Below are positions 17,091 to 25,915 of a stretch of 42,592 nucleotides of DNA, in pieces; within the stretch, counting starts at the first letter, position 1; each line of letters begins with the position of its first letter. A program made the translations under genes and the position numbers. The stretch covers positions 1-42,592 of the forward strand of contig NZ_UTKY01000027.1 in assembly GCF_900583165.1 (NCBI RefSeq). Reading direction: 5' to 3'. The DNA is from Pseudomonas viridiflava (GTDB taxonomy: Bacteria; Pseudomonadota; Gammaproteobacteria; Pseudomonadales; Pseudomonadaceae). The notes beneath the pieces are model-generated. The model had not been told where the DNA came from, ran no database searches, and saw nothing but the letters and a program-made list of their open reading frames with translations.

Positions 17091-18377
17091 ACGTCTTACG
17101 CATTGAGTCTGTTAAGCGCGGCACTGCTGCTGACCGCCTGCGGTGGCGAGGGTGACAAGACCCAGGCCCGCGGCCCCGACCCCAAGCTGCCGGCGCAACA
17201 AAGCAGCCTGCTGCCGAGCATGAAAATCGCCGAACCTGCGCCTTGGGGCGCGCAGAAACCCACCGTGCCGGAAGGCTACAGCGTGACCGCCATCGCCACC
17301 GACCTAGCCATCCCACGCCAGACCCTGGTGCTGCCCAACGGCGATATCCTGATCGCTGAAGGCCGAGGCGGCAGTGCGGCCAAGCTCAAACCCAAGGATG
17401 TGATTGCCAGCCTGATCAAGGCTGAGGGCAACACCAAGGTCAAGGGCGGCAACCGCCTGACCCTGTTGCGCGATGCCGACGGCGACGGCACTTACGAAAT
17501 GAAGACGGTGTTTGCCGACAACCTCAACGCGCCTTACGGCCTGGCCTTCGCTAACAACAAGCTGTACGTGGCCAACCAGGACGCCCTGGTGAGTTTCGAC
17601 TACGCCGACGGCCAGACCAAGGCCGCTGGCCCGCCGACCAAAGTCACCGACTTGCCGGCGCAGATCAACCACCACTGGACCAAATCCCTGGCCGTGAGTG
17701 CCGATGGCAGCCAGCTGTATGTCGGGATCGGCTCCAACAGCAATGTCACTGAACGCGGCATGGAAGTGGAGATCGACCGCGCCATGGTCTGGCAAATCGA
17801 TGCGGCCACCGGTGCCCACAAGCCTTACGCCACCGGGTTGCGTAACCCGACCGCGCTGACTATCCAACCCGACTCCGGGCAACTGTGGACGGTGGTCAAC
17901 GAGCGTGACGAACTGGGCCCCGACCTGGTGCCGGACTACCTCACCTCAGTACGTGAAGGCGCGTTCTACGGCTGGCCTTACAGTTATTGGGGCCAGAATG
18001 TCGACCCACGCGCCCAACCGCAAAACCCCGCCAAGGTCGCCGCTGCGATCAAGCCGGATTACAGCCTGGGCTCGCACGTGGCAGCGTTGGGGGTAGATTT
18101 TTCGATCCCACAGATGGGTGAGCGATTTGCCGATGGCGTGTTTGTAGGCGAACACGGCAGTTGGAACCGCGACAACCCGGTGGGCTACAAGGTGATCTTC
18201 GTGCCGTTCAGCAATGGCAAGCCGTCCGGTGAGCCTATCGACTTCGCCACAGGGTTTCGCGGCGATGATGGCAAGACCCGTGGGCGCCCGGTGGGTGTGA
18301 CGGTGGACCCTAAAGGTGCGCTGATTATTGCGGACGATCTGGCCAATACGATTTGGCGGGTGACGCGCAACCAGTAA
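17085..18377 (+). CDS. Sorbosone dehydrogenase-like lipoprotein
   Basis: This 430-residue protein belongs to the PQQ-dependent sugar dehydrogenase / L-sorbosone dehydrogenase family of six-bladed beta-propellers. Visible family motifs are LVLPNGDILIAEG, NAPYGLAFANNKLYVAN, TGLRNPTALTIQP, VNERDELGPDLVPDYLTSV and GEHGSWNR. The N-terminus has a lipobox (LLLTAC, cysteine then GG), so it should be a lipoprotein acting in the periplasm on a sugar or aldehyde; the substrate cannot be read from the sequence. GAGGTG at 17074-17079 supports ATG 17085, though an in-frame ATG at 17070 exists because of the tandem repeat. It forms an operon with the DUF2231 gene. Confidence 0.88.
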   Translation: MKTSYALSLLSAALLLTACGGEGDKTQARGPDPKLPAQQSSLLPSMKIAEPAPWGAQKPTVPEGYSVTAIATDLAIPRQTLVLPNGDILIAEGRGGSAAKLKPKDVIASLIKAEGNTKVKGGNRLTLLRDADGDGTYEMKTVFADNLNAPYGLAFANNKLYVANQDALVSFDYADGQTKAAGPPTKVTDLPAQINHHWTKSLAVSADGSQLYVGIGSNSNVTERGMEVEIDRAMVWQIDAATGAHKPYATGLRNPTALTIQPDSGQLWTVVNERDELGPDLVPDYLTSVREGAFYGWPYSYWGQNVDPRAQPQNPAKVAAAIKPDYSLGSHVAALGVDFSIPQMGERFADGVFVGEHGSWNRDNPVGYKVIFVPFSNGKPSGEPIDFATGFRGDDGKTRGRPVGVTVDPKGALIIADDLANTIWRVTRNQ

Positions 18378-18405
18378 CGCTGCGCTGGAGGTTTAACACA
18401 ATCCA

Positions 18406-18498
18406 AATGTGGGAGGGGGCTTGCCCCCGATGGCGGTGTGTCAGTTTCAGATATGTAAACTGACACTCCCCCATCGGGGGCAAGCCCCCTCCCACATT
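18406..18498. repeat. REPIN between convergent genes
   Basis: A 93-bp inverted pair of GTGGGAGGGGGCTTGCCCCC cores with a palindromic middle (TGTCAGTTT and AAACTGACA). It fills the gap between the sorbosone-dehydrogenase-like gene and the convergent transporter gene, and may terminate both. Confidence 0.9.
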
Positions 18499-18546
18499 GG
18501 GTCCTGCATACATCAGCTATCCGCTCAGTAGCCACCCAGATAGTGT

Positions 18547-19950
18547 TTACAAATCCGTGATTTCCTTGTGACGCGGCACCAGCGTCTTCATCACGCTCCA
18601 CGCCACCAGATACGCCAGCGCACAGATCGCAAACATGATCATGTACCCAGTGTGGATGTCGTTGACGGACTTGTAATAGTCAAACACCCAACCACCAATC
18701 TTGGTCATCACCACACCGCCCAGGCCTCCAGCCATGCCGCCGATACCCACCACGGACGCCACGGTTTTTTGCGGAAACATATCCGACACTGTCGTAAAGA
18801 TATTGCACGACCACGCCTGGTGCGCCGAGGCCCCCACACCGATCAGCAATACCGGCACCCAGAAGCTGATGTAGCCCAACGGTTGCGCCAGCAATACCAC
18901 CAGCGGGAACAGCGCAATCACCAACATGGCCTTCATGCGCCCGTCATACGCGGCATCACCACGCGCCATGAAGTAGCTGGGGAACCAGCCGCCCCCGATA
19001 CTGCCGACCATGGTCATGCTGTACAGCACCGCCAAGGGCATGACGATATCGGCGCCTTTCATGCCGTACTGCGCTGACAGGTAAGTGGGCAGCCAGAACA
19101 GGAAGAACCACCACACGCCGTCAGTCATGAACTTGCCAAAGGCAAAGGCCCAGGTCTGTCGGTAGGTGAGCAGCTTGAACCACGAGACTTTCTTCTGCAC
19201 CGCACCGGCAGGCGTCGGGGTAAACGGTTGCACGGTGGAATCGCTGCGGATATAGGCCAGCTCTTCAGCGGACAGGCGCTTCTGCTGGTCGGGCTTTTCG
19301 TAAATGGCCGCCCACACCGCGACCCACACGAAGCCGAGCATACCGATCACCATAAAGGCGGCTTCCCAGCCCCACATACCTGCAATCAACGGCACGCAGA
19401 TCGGCGCCAGGATCGCACCGACGTTGGCGCCGGAGTTGAAAATGCCGGTGGCCAGGGAGCGTTCTTTCTTGGGAAAGTATTCGGCCGTGGCCTTGATCGC
19501 AATCGGAAAGTTACCCGCCTCGCCAATCGCCAGCACCGCACGCGACAACATAAAGCCGGCAATCGACACCGGAATCACCGCCAGGCCCACGGCCGTACTG
19601 ATCGCGGCGATCCCCTCGCCCATCTGCACCGAGAACGCATGCATGATCGCGCCGGTGGACCAAATGCCAATCGCAACCACGTAGGCCGCCTTGGTGCCGA
19701 TCTTGTCGACGAAGCGCCCGGCAAACAGCATGGAGATGGCATAGACAAACTGGAACACCGCCGCGATGTTGGCGTAATCGGAGTTGCTCCAGCCAAACTG
19801 GGTGGACAATTGCGGTGCCAGCAGGCTCAGCACCTGGCGATCGAGATAATTGACGGTGGTGGCGAAGAACAGCATCGCGCAGATGGTCCAACGATAGTTG
19901 CCTACCGCCTGGCCAACGCGATGGGCGTTGATGGGCTCGTTGAGGTTCAT
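18547..19950 (-). CDS. MFS transporter, ExuT-like hexuronate type
   Basis: This 467-residue twelve-helix major facilitator belongs to the anion:cation symporter branch with ExuT and GudP (MLFFATTVNYLDRQVLSLLAP, GEAGNFPIAIKATAEYFPKKER, SGANVGAILAP). These import hexuronates or aldarates with protons. ATG 19950 is chosen because conservation starts there; upstream in-frame ATGs would extend through the promoter. No strong Shine-Dalgarno is seen, and A-rich AACAAAAATAAAAA sits just upstream. No hexuronate catabolic gene is nearby, so the pathway must be elsewhere. A good sigma-70 promoter and two operator-like sites lie upstream; the operators recur before the NTF2-like gene. Confidence 0.9.
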   Translation of the reverse strand: MNLNEPINAHRVGQAVGNYRWTICAMLFFATTVNYLDRQVLSLLAPQLSTQFGWSNSDYANIAAVFQFVYAISMLFAGRFVDKIGTKAAYVVAIGIWSTGAIMHAFSVQMGEGIAAISTAVGLAVIPVSIAGFMLSRAVLAIGEAGNFPIAIKATAEYFPKKERSLATGIFNSGANVGAILAPICVPLIAGMWGWEAAFMVIGMLGFVWVAVWAAIYEKPDQQKRLSAEELAYIRSDSTVQPFTPTPAGAVQKKVSWFKLLTYRQTWAFAFGKFMTDGVWWFFLFWLPTYLSAQYGMKGADIVMPLAVLYSMTMVGSIGGGWFPSYFMARGDAAYDGRMKAMLVIALFPLVVLLAQPLGYISFWVPVLLIGVGASAHQAWSCNIFTTVSDMFPQKTVASVVGIGGMAGGLGGVVMTKIGGWVFDYYKSVNDIHTGYMIMFAICALAYLVAWSVMKTLVPRHKEITDL

Positions 19951-19958
19951 GGCATCAC

Positions 19959-19972
19959 TTTTTATTTTTGTT
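19959..19972 (-). promoter_or_regulatory. Possible Hfq/Crc site, transporter gene
   Basis: The minus strand reads AACAAAAATAAAAA, compatible with the AAnAAnAA (CA motif) bound by Hfq-Crc in Pseudomonas, nine bases before the ATG. It is A-rich rather than CA-rich, so the match is weaker than those in the catabolic block. Confidence 0.4.
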
Positions 19973-19997
19973 AGGTAGGACATATGTAACGTCATAT

Positions 19998-20010
19998 GTC
20001 GTCGTACAAC
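19998..20010 (-). promoter_or_regulatory. Operator-like site A
   Basis: GTTGTACGACGAC on the minus strand, 47 bases before the transporter ATG and starting at the predicted transcription start. The identical 13-mer is found before the NTF2-like gene (38073-38085). Confidence 0.65.
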
Positions 20011-20017
20011 TGTGGCT

Positions 20018-20046
20018 TTTATATCGATCGGACGAAAGCGTGTCAA
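20018..20046 (-). promoter_or_regulatory. Sigma-70 promoter of transporter gene
   Basis: On the minus strand TTGACA (20046-20041) and TATAAA (20023-20018) are separated by exactly 17 bases. The start would fall near 20011, directly at operator site A. Confidence 0.75.
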
Positions 20047-20084
20047 TCTGAAATATCAGCGTTTGCTGGCATGTACTCAACACA

Positions 20085-20100
20085 GTTGTAGGACGACAAC
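20085..20100 (+). promoter_or_regulatory. Operator-like site B
   Basis: GTTGTAGGACGACAAC is a variant of site A in opposite orientation, with GTTGT/ACAAC arms, 74 bases from it. It lies upstream of the transporter promoter and 143 bases before the ProP start. Confidence 0.6.
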
Positions 20101-20242
20101 GGGTAAACATTGAAAATGTTGCCGTCCGCCGGAAAAAATCGAAATTAATGGTGAATTATTTCGTGTCGGCTTGTATCTGAACTGACAGAGCGGTGCCATC
20201 GCGGCGATGGCACCTCCCCTGTTCAGCTTTAGAGTAGTTCCC

Positions 20243-21745
20243 ATGAAATCTCGCAAGAAACGCGTCAACCCCATCGGAATCAATGACATCACCATTGTCG
20301 ACGACGCCAAGATGCGCAAGGCGATCACCGCCGCCGCACTGGGCAATGCCATGGAATGGTTCGACTTTGGTGTCTATGGGTTTGTGGCCTATGTACTGGG
20401 CAAGGTGTTCTTCCCCGACGCCTCCCCAAGCGTACAAATGATTGCCGCGCTGGCGACCTTCTCGGTGCCCTTCCTGATTCGCCCTCTGGGCGGCCTGTTC
20501 TTCGGCGCATTGGGCGATAAATACGGGCGACAAAAAGTACTCGCCGCCACCATCGTGATCATGTCCCTGAGCACGTTTGCCATCGGCCTGATTCCCGGCT
20601 ACGCCTCGATTGGCATCTGGGCGCCGATCCTGTTGCTGCTGTGCAAAATGGCCCAAGGCTTCTCGGTAGGCGGTGAATACACCGGCGCCTCGATCTTTGT
20701 TGCCGAATACGCACCCGACCGCAAGCGTGGGTTCCTCGGCAGCTGGCTGGACTTTGGCTCCATCGCAGGTTTTGTACTCGGTGCCGGCGTAGTGGTGCTG
20801 ATCTCCAGCGTGTTGGGCGAAGAGCAATTTGAAGCCTGGGGCTGGCGCCTGCCGTTCTTCCTCGCCCTACCCCTGGGCATCATTGGCCTCTATTTGCGTC
20901 ATGCGCTGGAAGAAACCCCTGCGTTCCAACAGCATGTAGAAAAACTCGAACAAGGCGACCGTGAAGGCTTGAGCCACGGCCCTAAAGTATCGTTCAAGGA
21001 AATCGCCACCAAACACTGGCGCAGCCTGTTGACCTGCATCGGTATCGTCGCGGCCACCAACGTCACGTACTACATGCTGCTGACGTACATGCCGAGTTAC
21101 CTGTCCCACAACCTGCATTACAAAGAAAACAGCGGCGTGCTGATCATCATCGCGATCATGGTCGGTATGTTGTTTGTGCAGCCGTTTATTGGTTTTGTCA
21201 GTGACAAGATCGGCCGCAAGCCGTTCATCATCGCCGGCAGCATCGGCCTGCTGGTGCTGTCGATCCCGGCGTTCATGCTGATCACCAGCGGCAAGATCGG
21301 CCTGATCTTCGCAGGCTTGCTGATCCTCGCCGTGGTGCTGAACTTCTTTATCGGCGTGATGGCCTCGACCCTGCCGGCGATGTTCCCCACCCACCTGCGC
21401 TACAGCGCGTTGGCAAGTGCGTTCAACGTTTCGGTATTGATCGCCGGCGTGACGCCGACCGCCGTGGCCTGGTTGGTGGAAAGCACCAATGACTTGTATA
21501 TGCCCGCTTATTACCTGATGGTGTTTGCTGTAGTCGGCCTGATTACCGGCCTGACCATGAAGGAAACCGCCAACAAACCCTTGCGCGGTGCAGCGCCAGC
21601 AGCTTCGGATATGGAAGAAGCCAAGGAGTTGCTGCAGGAGCATCACGACAATATCGAGCAGAAAATCGAAGACATCGATGCCGAGATTGCCGAATTGGAA
21701 GCCAAGCGCAAGAATCTGGTGCAGCAGCATCCGCGCATCAATTAG
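20243..21745 (+). CDS. proP: ProP-type osmolyte:H+ symporter
   Basis: This 500-residue metabolite:H+ symporter matches ProP, which imports proline, glycine betaine and other compatible solutes when osmolarity rises. Family features are AALGNAMEWFDFGVYGF, GGLFFGALGDKYGRQKVLA, QGFSVGGEYTGASIFVAEYAP and WRLPF. Residues about 450-495 form a heptad-rich coiled coil (HHDNIEQKIEDIDAEIAEL), as in ProP variants where the coil tunes the osmotic set point. ATG 20243 lies just after a weak AGAG; an in-frame codon 12 upstream is less likely. It diverges from the hexuronate-type transporter. A 9-bp hairpin ends the unit. Confidence 0.9.
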   Translation: MKSRKKRVNPIGINDITIVDDAKMRKAITAAALGNAMEWFDFGVYGFVAYVLGKVFFPDASPSVQMIAALATFSVPFLIRPLGGLFFGALGDKYGRQKVLAATIVIMSLSTFAIGLIPGYASIGIWAPILLLLCKMAQGFSVGGEYTGASIFVAEYAPDRKRGFLGSWLDFGSIAGFVLGAGVVVLISSVLGEEQFEAWGWRLPFFLALPLGIIGLYLRHALEETPAFQQHVEKLEQGDREGLSHGPKVSFKEIATKHWRSLLTCIGIVAATNVTYYMLLTYMPSYLSHNLHYKENSGVLIIIAIMVGMLFVQPFIGFVSDKIGRKPFIIAGSIGLLVLSIPAFMLITSGKIGLIFAGLLILAVVLNFFIGVMASTLPAMFPTHLRYSALASAFNVSVLIAGVTPTAVAWLVESTNDLYMPAYYLMVFAVVGLITGLTMKETANKPLRGAAPAASDMEEAKELLQEHHDNIEQKIEDIDAEIAELEAKRKNLVQQHPRIN

Positions 21746-21755
21746 TGCCTGATAC

Positions 21756-21785
21756 GGCGTGGCGCTCCCGACCGCCACGCCTTTG
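21756..21785 (+). terminator. Probable terminator of proP
   Basis: A perfect 9-bp stem (GGCGTGGCG at 21756-21764, CGCCACGCC at 21773-21781) is followed by a short CTTT. It lies 10 bases after the proP stop and just before the GAF gene's ribosome binding site, so it may only partly terminate. Confidence 0.6.
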
Positions 21786-21796
21786 GAGTGATAAAC

Positions 21797-22318
21797 ATGG
21801 TTCCAAGCGTCACCGCAGCACAATCCCTACTCAGCCCCGATGAACGCGCTGCCATTGCCGAGATTGAAGCCACTACCAGCATCCTGCACCTCGTCACTCG
21901 CCTGACCGATATGCGCTTTGCCGGTATTGCCAAGTTCGCGGACCAGGAATGGGTGGTATGTTCGACCTACGACCCGCTGGAAATGGGCATCAACGCCGGC
22001 GACGTGCTGGATCTGGAAACCACCCTGTGCAGCGAGTTCTGCATCAACCCCCAGGCTTTGTTCATCCCCGAGATCAGCAAGAACGGCCGCTTTGCCACCC
22101 GGCCAGTGGTCAAGCAATTCGACATTGAAAGCTACGCCGGCGCGCCGATCTTCCTGCCCGATGGCCGCCTATACGGTGCCTTGTGTGCACTGGACTCCCG
22201 GGCAACCTTGTTTGATGATCCCAACCTGCCTGAAACCCTGAGCCTGTTTGCACGGCTGATCGGTTGCATCTTTTTTGCCAACCTCACCGCCCGTGACCAC
22301 CCGCTGAACCTCGGCTAA
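21797..22318 (+). CDS. GAF domain protein
   Basis: This 173-residue protein is essentially one GAF domain: TTLCSEFCINPQALFIPEIS, YAGAPIFLPDGRLYGALCAL and LDSR fit the usual GAF core. No output domain is attached, so it may be a free ligand-binding or redox sensor acting on a partner. GGAG at 21785-21788 fits ATG 21797; the GTG at 21788 is too close. It precedes a c-di-GMP enzyme gene on the same strand by about 100 bases, which makes that enzyme a plausible partner, though this is conjecture. Confidence 0.82.
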   Translation: MVPSVTAAQSLLSPDERAAIAEIEATTSILHLVTRLTDMRFAGIAKFADQEWVVCSTYDPLEMGINAGDVLDLETTLCSEFCINPQALFIPEISKNGRFATRPVVKQFDIESYAGAPIFLPDGRLYGALCALDSRATLFDDPNLPETLSLFARLIGCIFFANLTARDHPLNLG

Positions 22319-22421
22319 CGCACTGCCGTTAGTCAGTTCGAAGGCTCGGCGCATTCATCCTTGCGCCGACGCTGCCGATACAAAGGCATATTCTCTTGCA
22401 GCTTCAGCCCTGCGGAACCCC

Positions 22422-25004
22422 ATGCCGAATACCCCTGCTCCAATCGTGTGCCCCCATTCCAACCGCACCAGCCTGTCGCTGGCGCGCGCGTCGCTGTTCA
22501 AATTCGTCGCCTTGCTGGCGGGCGTGTTTGTGCTCACCAGTTATTCGCTGGTGTACCTGGCCAACGATCTGGACCACACCGAAGATGTCGAGAGCGCGTT
22601 CTACACGCAAAAAGCCGTGCAATCCTTGGAAAAATCCCTGCGCCTGACAGTCAAGGACTACGCGTTCTGGAGCGATGCCTATCGGCACTTGCACCTCAAG
22701 GTCGATCAGGATTGGGCGTTCGTGCGGCAAAATGTCGGGCCCACGCTGTATGAGGATTTCGGCTTTCAGGGCCTGTTCGTGGTGGACTCGCTCAACCGCA
22801 CCGTTTATTCAGTCATCGAGGGCGAACTCAAATCGGTGCAACTGAGCACCTGGCTCGGCCAGCCCATCGACACCATCCTCGAGCGTGCGCGCGCGGGCGC
22901 GGCCACTGAAAACCCTGTCACGCAATTCATTAAGGTCAACGGCAGCCCAGCGCTGGTCGCTGCGGCGGCTATTACGCCAGGCACCGACCCCACCGTCACC
23001 TCTGACAACCGCCCTGACTCAGTGCTGCTCTTTATCGACATCCTGGACAACGCCAAGCTGACCGCGATCGGCAACGAATTCGGCCTGGACAACCTGCACA
23101 TCGATACCCCGGGAGAGCCCGACAATCATCGAGTCGTGCCATTGGGCGACGATGGCGCCGCCGGCCACCTGCACTGGCAGCCAGAACAACCGGGGCTGCG
23201 CCTGCTGAGCCTGGGCTTGCCGATGATTGGCCTGACGGCACTGCTGGTGGCGCTGATGACATGGGTGATTCTGCGTCGTACCACGGCCAGCGCCGCCGCG
23301 CTGGACAGCAGCTACGCGTCGCTTCACGCCAGCCAATGCGCCTTGGCCACCAGTGAGGCACGCTTTCGCGATGTGGTCGAAGCCAGTTCGGACTGGGTCT
23401 GGGAGATCAATGATGCGGGGCGCTTCACCTACTTGTCCGAACGCTTTGAAAACGTCACCGGGCTCGCCAGGCAAACCTGGATCGGCGCCGAAATTGACGC
23501 GCTGCTGCACACCGAAACCGGCTTATTGTCGGACTGGCTCGCCACCCCCAGCCGTCGTCCAGACCTGAGCGTACTGTGCCGCTACGTCGATGCCGGCGCA
23601 CATGAGCGCATCACGCGGCTCTCGGCGCGAGCCATGCCGGACAGCGGTTTTCGCGGCACCGCCACCGATGTCACCGAAGAAGTCGAAGCACGCCGGCGCA
23701 TCGAGTTTTTGTCCCGGCATGACGCGCTGACGGGTTTGCCCAACCGCACGCGCCTGAAGGAATTTCTCGACGGCAGGCTCAAGGCCGCGCCCACCGCTGC
23801 CCACCCGCTGGTCATGCTCAGCCTGGACTTGGACCGCTTTAAGCCGGTGAACGACTTGCTCGGCCACGCCGCTGGCGACCGGGTACTGCATGAGGTGTCG
23901 AGCCGCCTGTCGTCCTGTGTGCGCCATGGCGACCTGGTCGCTCGGGTCGGCGGCGATGAGTTCGTGTTGATCCTGACCGACGTAGCTTCCCAGGCCGAAG
24001 TCGAAACCCTGTGCCGTCGCGTGATCGATTCGATTGAGTCGGCGATCACCATTGACGACCAGGAAGTATTCGTCAGCGCCAGCATCGGCATCGCCATGGC
24101 CCCCACCGATGCCAGTGAAGCGCCGGAACTGCTGCGTTACGCCGATATTGCGCTGTACGAAGCCAAAGCCGCCGGGCGTAATACCTGGCGCTTTTATGCC
24201 ATCGACATGAACGCCCGCATCATCGAACGCCGCAGCCTGGAGAGCGACTTGCGCTACGGGATCAAACACGGCGAACTGCGCCTGCACTTTCAACCGCGCT
24301 ACCGCATTGCCGATGGGCAAATGGTCGGCGCTGAAGCCCTGGTGCGTTGGCACCATCCCAAGCGCGGCTTGATTGCGCCGGACACGTTCATCCCGATTGC
24401 CGAAGAGTCGGGGCTGATTCTGGCATTGAGTGACTGGGTGCTTAGCACCGCCTGCGCGTGTGCGGCCAGCTGGCCCGGCAACCTGTTTGTGTCGGTGAAC
24501 CTGTCATCCACTGAGTTCAAGCGCGGCAACTTAGTAGAGCGCGTCAGCCAGACGTTGACAACATCGGGCATCGCCCCCAATCGCGTTGAACTGGAGATCA
24601 CCGAGAGCGTCATGCTCGAAGATGCCGACAGCGCCCTTGAGATCATGCAGACGCTCAAGGCGCTCGGCGTGCGCATTGCCATGGACGATTTCGGCACTGG
24701 TTATTCGTCCCTCAGCTACCTGCGCTCATTTCCCTTTGACGGCTTGAAGATCGACCGCAGCTTTTTGAGCCGACTGGTCGAAAACGACGACGACATCGCG
24801 ATCATTCAGGCGATTGTTGGGTTGGGCCGTGCCTTGGCCCTTACCGTCACCGCCGAAGGCATCGAAACCGCCGAGCACTTGACGCTGCTCAAGACCGTGG
24901 CCTGCGATGAGGGCCAGGGGTTTTTCCTCAGCCGGCCGCTGGACCTTGCCAGCTTCAATGCCCTGCTAGAAAGCGAGCAAGATTCACTCGCCCGCCTCAG
25001 TTGA
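22422..25004 (+). CDS. CHASE4-PAS-GGDEF-EAL c-di-GMP enzyme
   Basis: This 860-residue membrane protein has a helix at about 25-47, a periplasmic CHASE4-type domain (DYAFWSDAYRHL, FGFQGLFVVDS), a second helix at about 260-284, PAS (from about 310), GGDEF and EAL domains. The diguanylate cyclase motif GGDEF (510-514) is intact and has an RxxD inhibitory site (RHGD) five residues before it. The phosphodiesterase motifs are also intact: EAL at 638-640 in AEALVRW, NLSS, EITES, DDFGTGYSS, KIDRSF, and a late EGIET. Both activities are therefore possible; one may dominate. Its end overlaps the convergent AraC gene by eight bases. Confidence 0.95.
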   Translation: MPNTPAPIVCPHSNRTSLSLARASLFKFVALLAGVFVLTSYSLVYLANDLDHTEDVESAFYTQKAVQSLEKSLRLTVKDYAFWSDAYRHLHLKVDQDWAFVRQNVGPTLYEDFGFQGLFVVDSLNRTVYSVIEGELKSVQLSTWLGQPIDTILERARAGAATENPVTQFIKVNGSPALVAAAAITPGTDPTVTSDNRPDSVLLFIDILDNAKLTAIGNEFGLDNLHIDTPGEPDNHRVVPLGDDGAAGHLHWQPEQPGLRLLSLGLPMIGLTALLVALMTWVILRRTTASAAALDSSYASLHASQCALATSEARFRDVVEASSDWVWEINDAGRFTYLSERFENVTGLARQTWIGAEIDALLHTETGLLSDWLATPSRRPDLSVLCRYVDAGAHERITRLSARAMPDSGFRGTATDVTEEVEARRRIEFLSRHDALTGLPNRTRLKEFLDGRLKAAPTAAHPLVMLSLDLDRFKPVNDLLGHAAGDRVLHEVSSRLSSCVRHGDLVARVGGDEFVLILTDVASQAEVETLCRRVIDSIESAITIDDQEVFVSASIGIAMAPTDASEAPELLRYADIALYEAKAAGRNTWRFYAIDMNARIIERRSLESDLRYGIKHGELRLHFQPRYRIADGQMVGAEALVRWHHPKRGLIAPDTFIPIAEESGLILALSDWVLSTACACAASWPGNLFVSVNLSSTEFKRGNLVERVSQTLTTSGIAPNRVELEITESVMLEDADSALEIMQTLKALGVRIAMDDFGTGYSSLSYLRSFPFDGLKIDRSFLSRLVENDDDIAIIQAIVGLGRALALTVTAEGIETAEHLTLLKTVACDEGQGFFLSRPLDLASFNALLESEQDSLARLS

Positions 25005-25836
25005 AAAACTGACTCGGCGTCTTGCCAAACTGCTTCTTGAACATACTAGTAAAGGCGCTGGGGCTTTCATAGCCCAGCTCCAACGCCACGTCGATGATCT
25101 TCTCCCCCACCGCAATGCGCTCCAATGCCAACAGCAAGCGCGCCTGTTGGCGCCATTGGCCGAACGTCATGCCGGTTTCCTTGCGGAACAGGCGCTGGAT
25201 GGTTTTCTGGTCCAGCGCCAGGCGCTCGCTCCAATCGGCCACGGTGGACGCATCCCCTGGCTCGTGTTGTAACGCCTGACAGATGCGGTTGACGCGCGGG
25301 TCGGCAGGTTGCGGCAGCGACAGCGGCAACGCCGGCAGCATCGCCAGTTCGTCGAGGATCAGGTGCATGATCCGCGCATCACGCGAATCCTCGGCATACG
25401 GTGGCTTCAAGCTCACCGACGCCTTGATCAACTCACTCAGCAAGGGCGAGATGCTGACGGTTTTAGGCTCGCTGGGCATGTTCGGGAAGCGATCCGGGCG
25501 CACAAACACGCTACGCATCTTCAGGGTGCCGACACACCGCAGCGAGTGCACCTGCCCACTGGGCATCCAGATGCCGCGATTGGGGGGCACTGTCCATTGG
25601 TTGAGCGCCGAGTACACCACCATCACGCCTTCGATGGCGTAGAGCAGTTGATGCTTCTCGTGGCTGTGGTCGGGGATCACCCAGTTTTCAGGATAATCCG
25701 TGGCCGAACTGATCACTGCCCAGTCGCCCTCGTTGATCTCCTGCAGAAATTTATCCAGTGATTTGATGATTTCGCCCTTTTTGCGATGATTGCTGCCCGA
25801 ATTTCGCGAGACAGGCATTTGCTGCAAATCTAGCAT
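24997..25836 (-). CDS. AraC-family regulator with cupin domain
   Basis: This 279-residue regulator has an N-terminal cupin-like sensor (IPDHSHEKHQLLYAIEGVMV, PNRGIWMPSGQVHSLRC) and a C-terminal pair of helix-turn-helices (VADWSERLALDQKTIQRLF, VALELGYESPSAFTSMFKK). It resembles the NimR/YeaM group. It diverges from an Fsr-type exporter with 79 bases between, which suggests control of that exporter, as NimR controls NimT in E. coli. The inducing compound is unknown. Confidence 0.92.
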   Translation of the reverse strand: MLDLQQMPVSRNSGSNHRKKGEIIKSLDKFLQEINEGDWAVISSATDYPENWVIPDHSHEKHQLLYAIEGVMVVYSALNQWTVPPNRGIWMPSGQVHSLRCVGTLKMRSVFVRPDRFPNMPSEPKTVSISPLLSELIKASVSLKPPYAEDSRDARIMHLILDELAMLPALPLSLPQPADPRVNRICQALQHEPGDASTVADWSERLALDQKTIQRLFRKETGMTFGQWRQQARLLLALERIAVGEKIIDVALELGYESPSAFTSMFKKQFGKTPSQFFN

Positions 25837-25915
25837 GAACGCCGAATCATTTTGAAATAGGTGGCGGGCTCAAGTACTCGCCATCTTTGTTTGCTGCCTT
25901 GTATGGAATGCCTGC

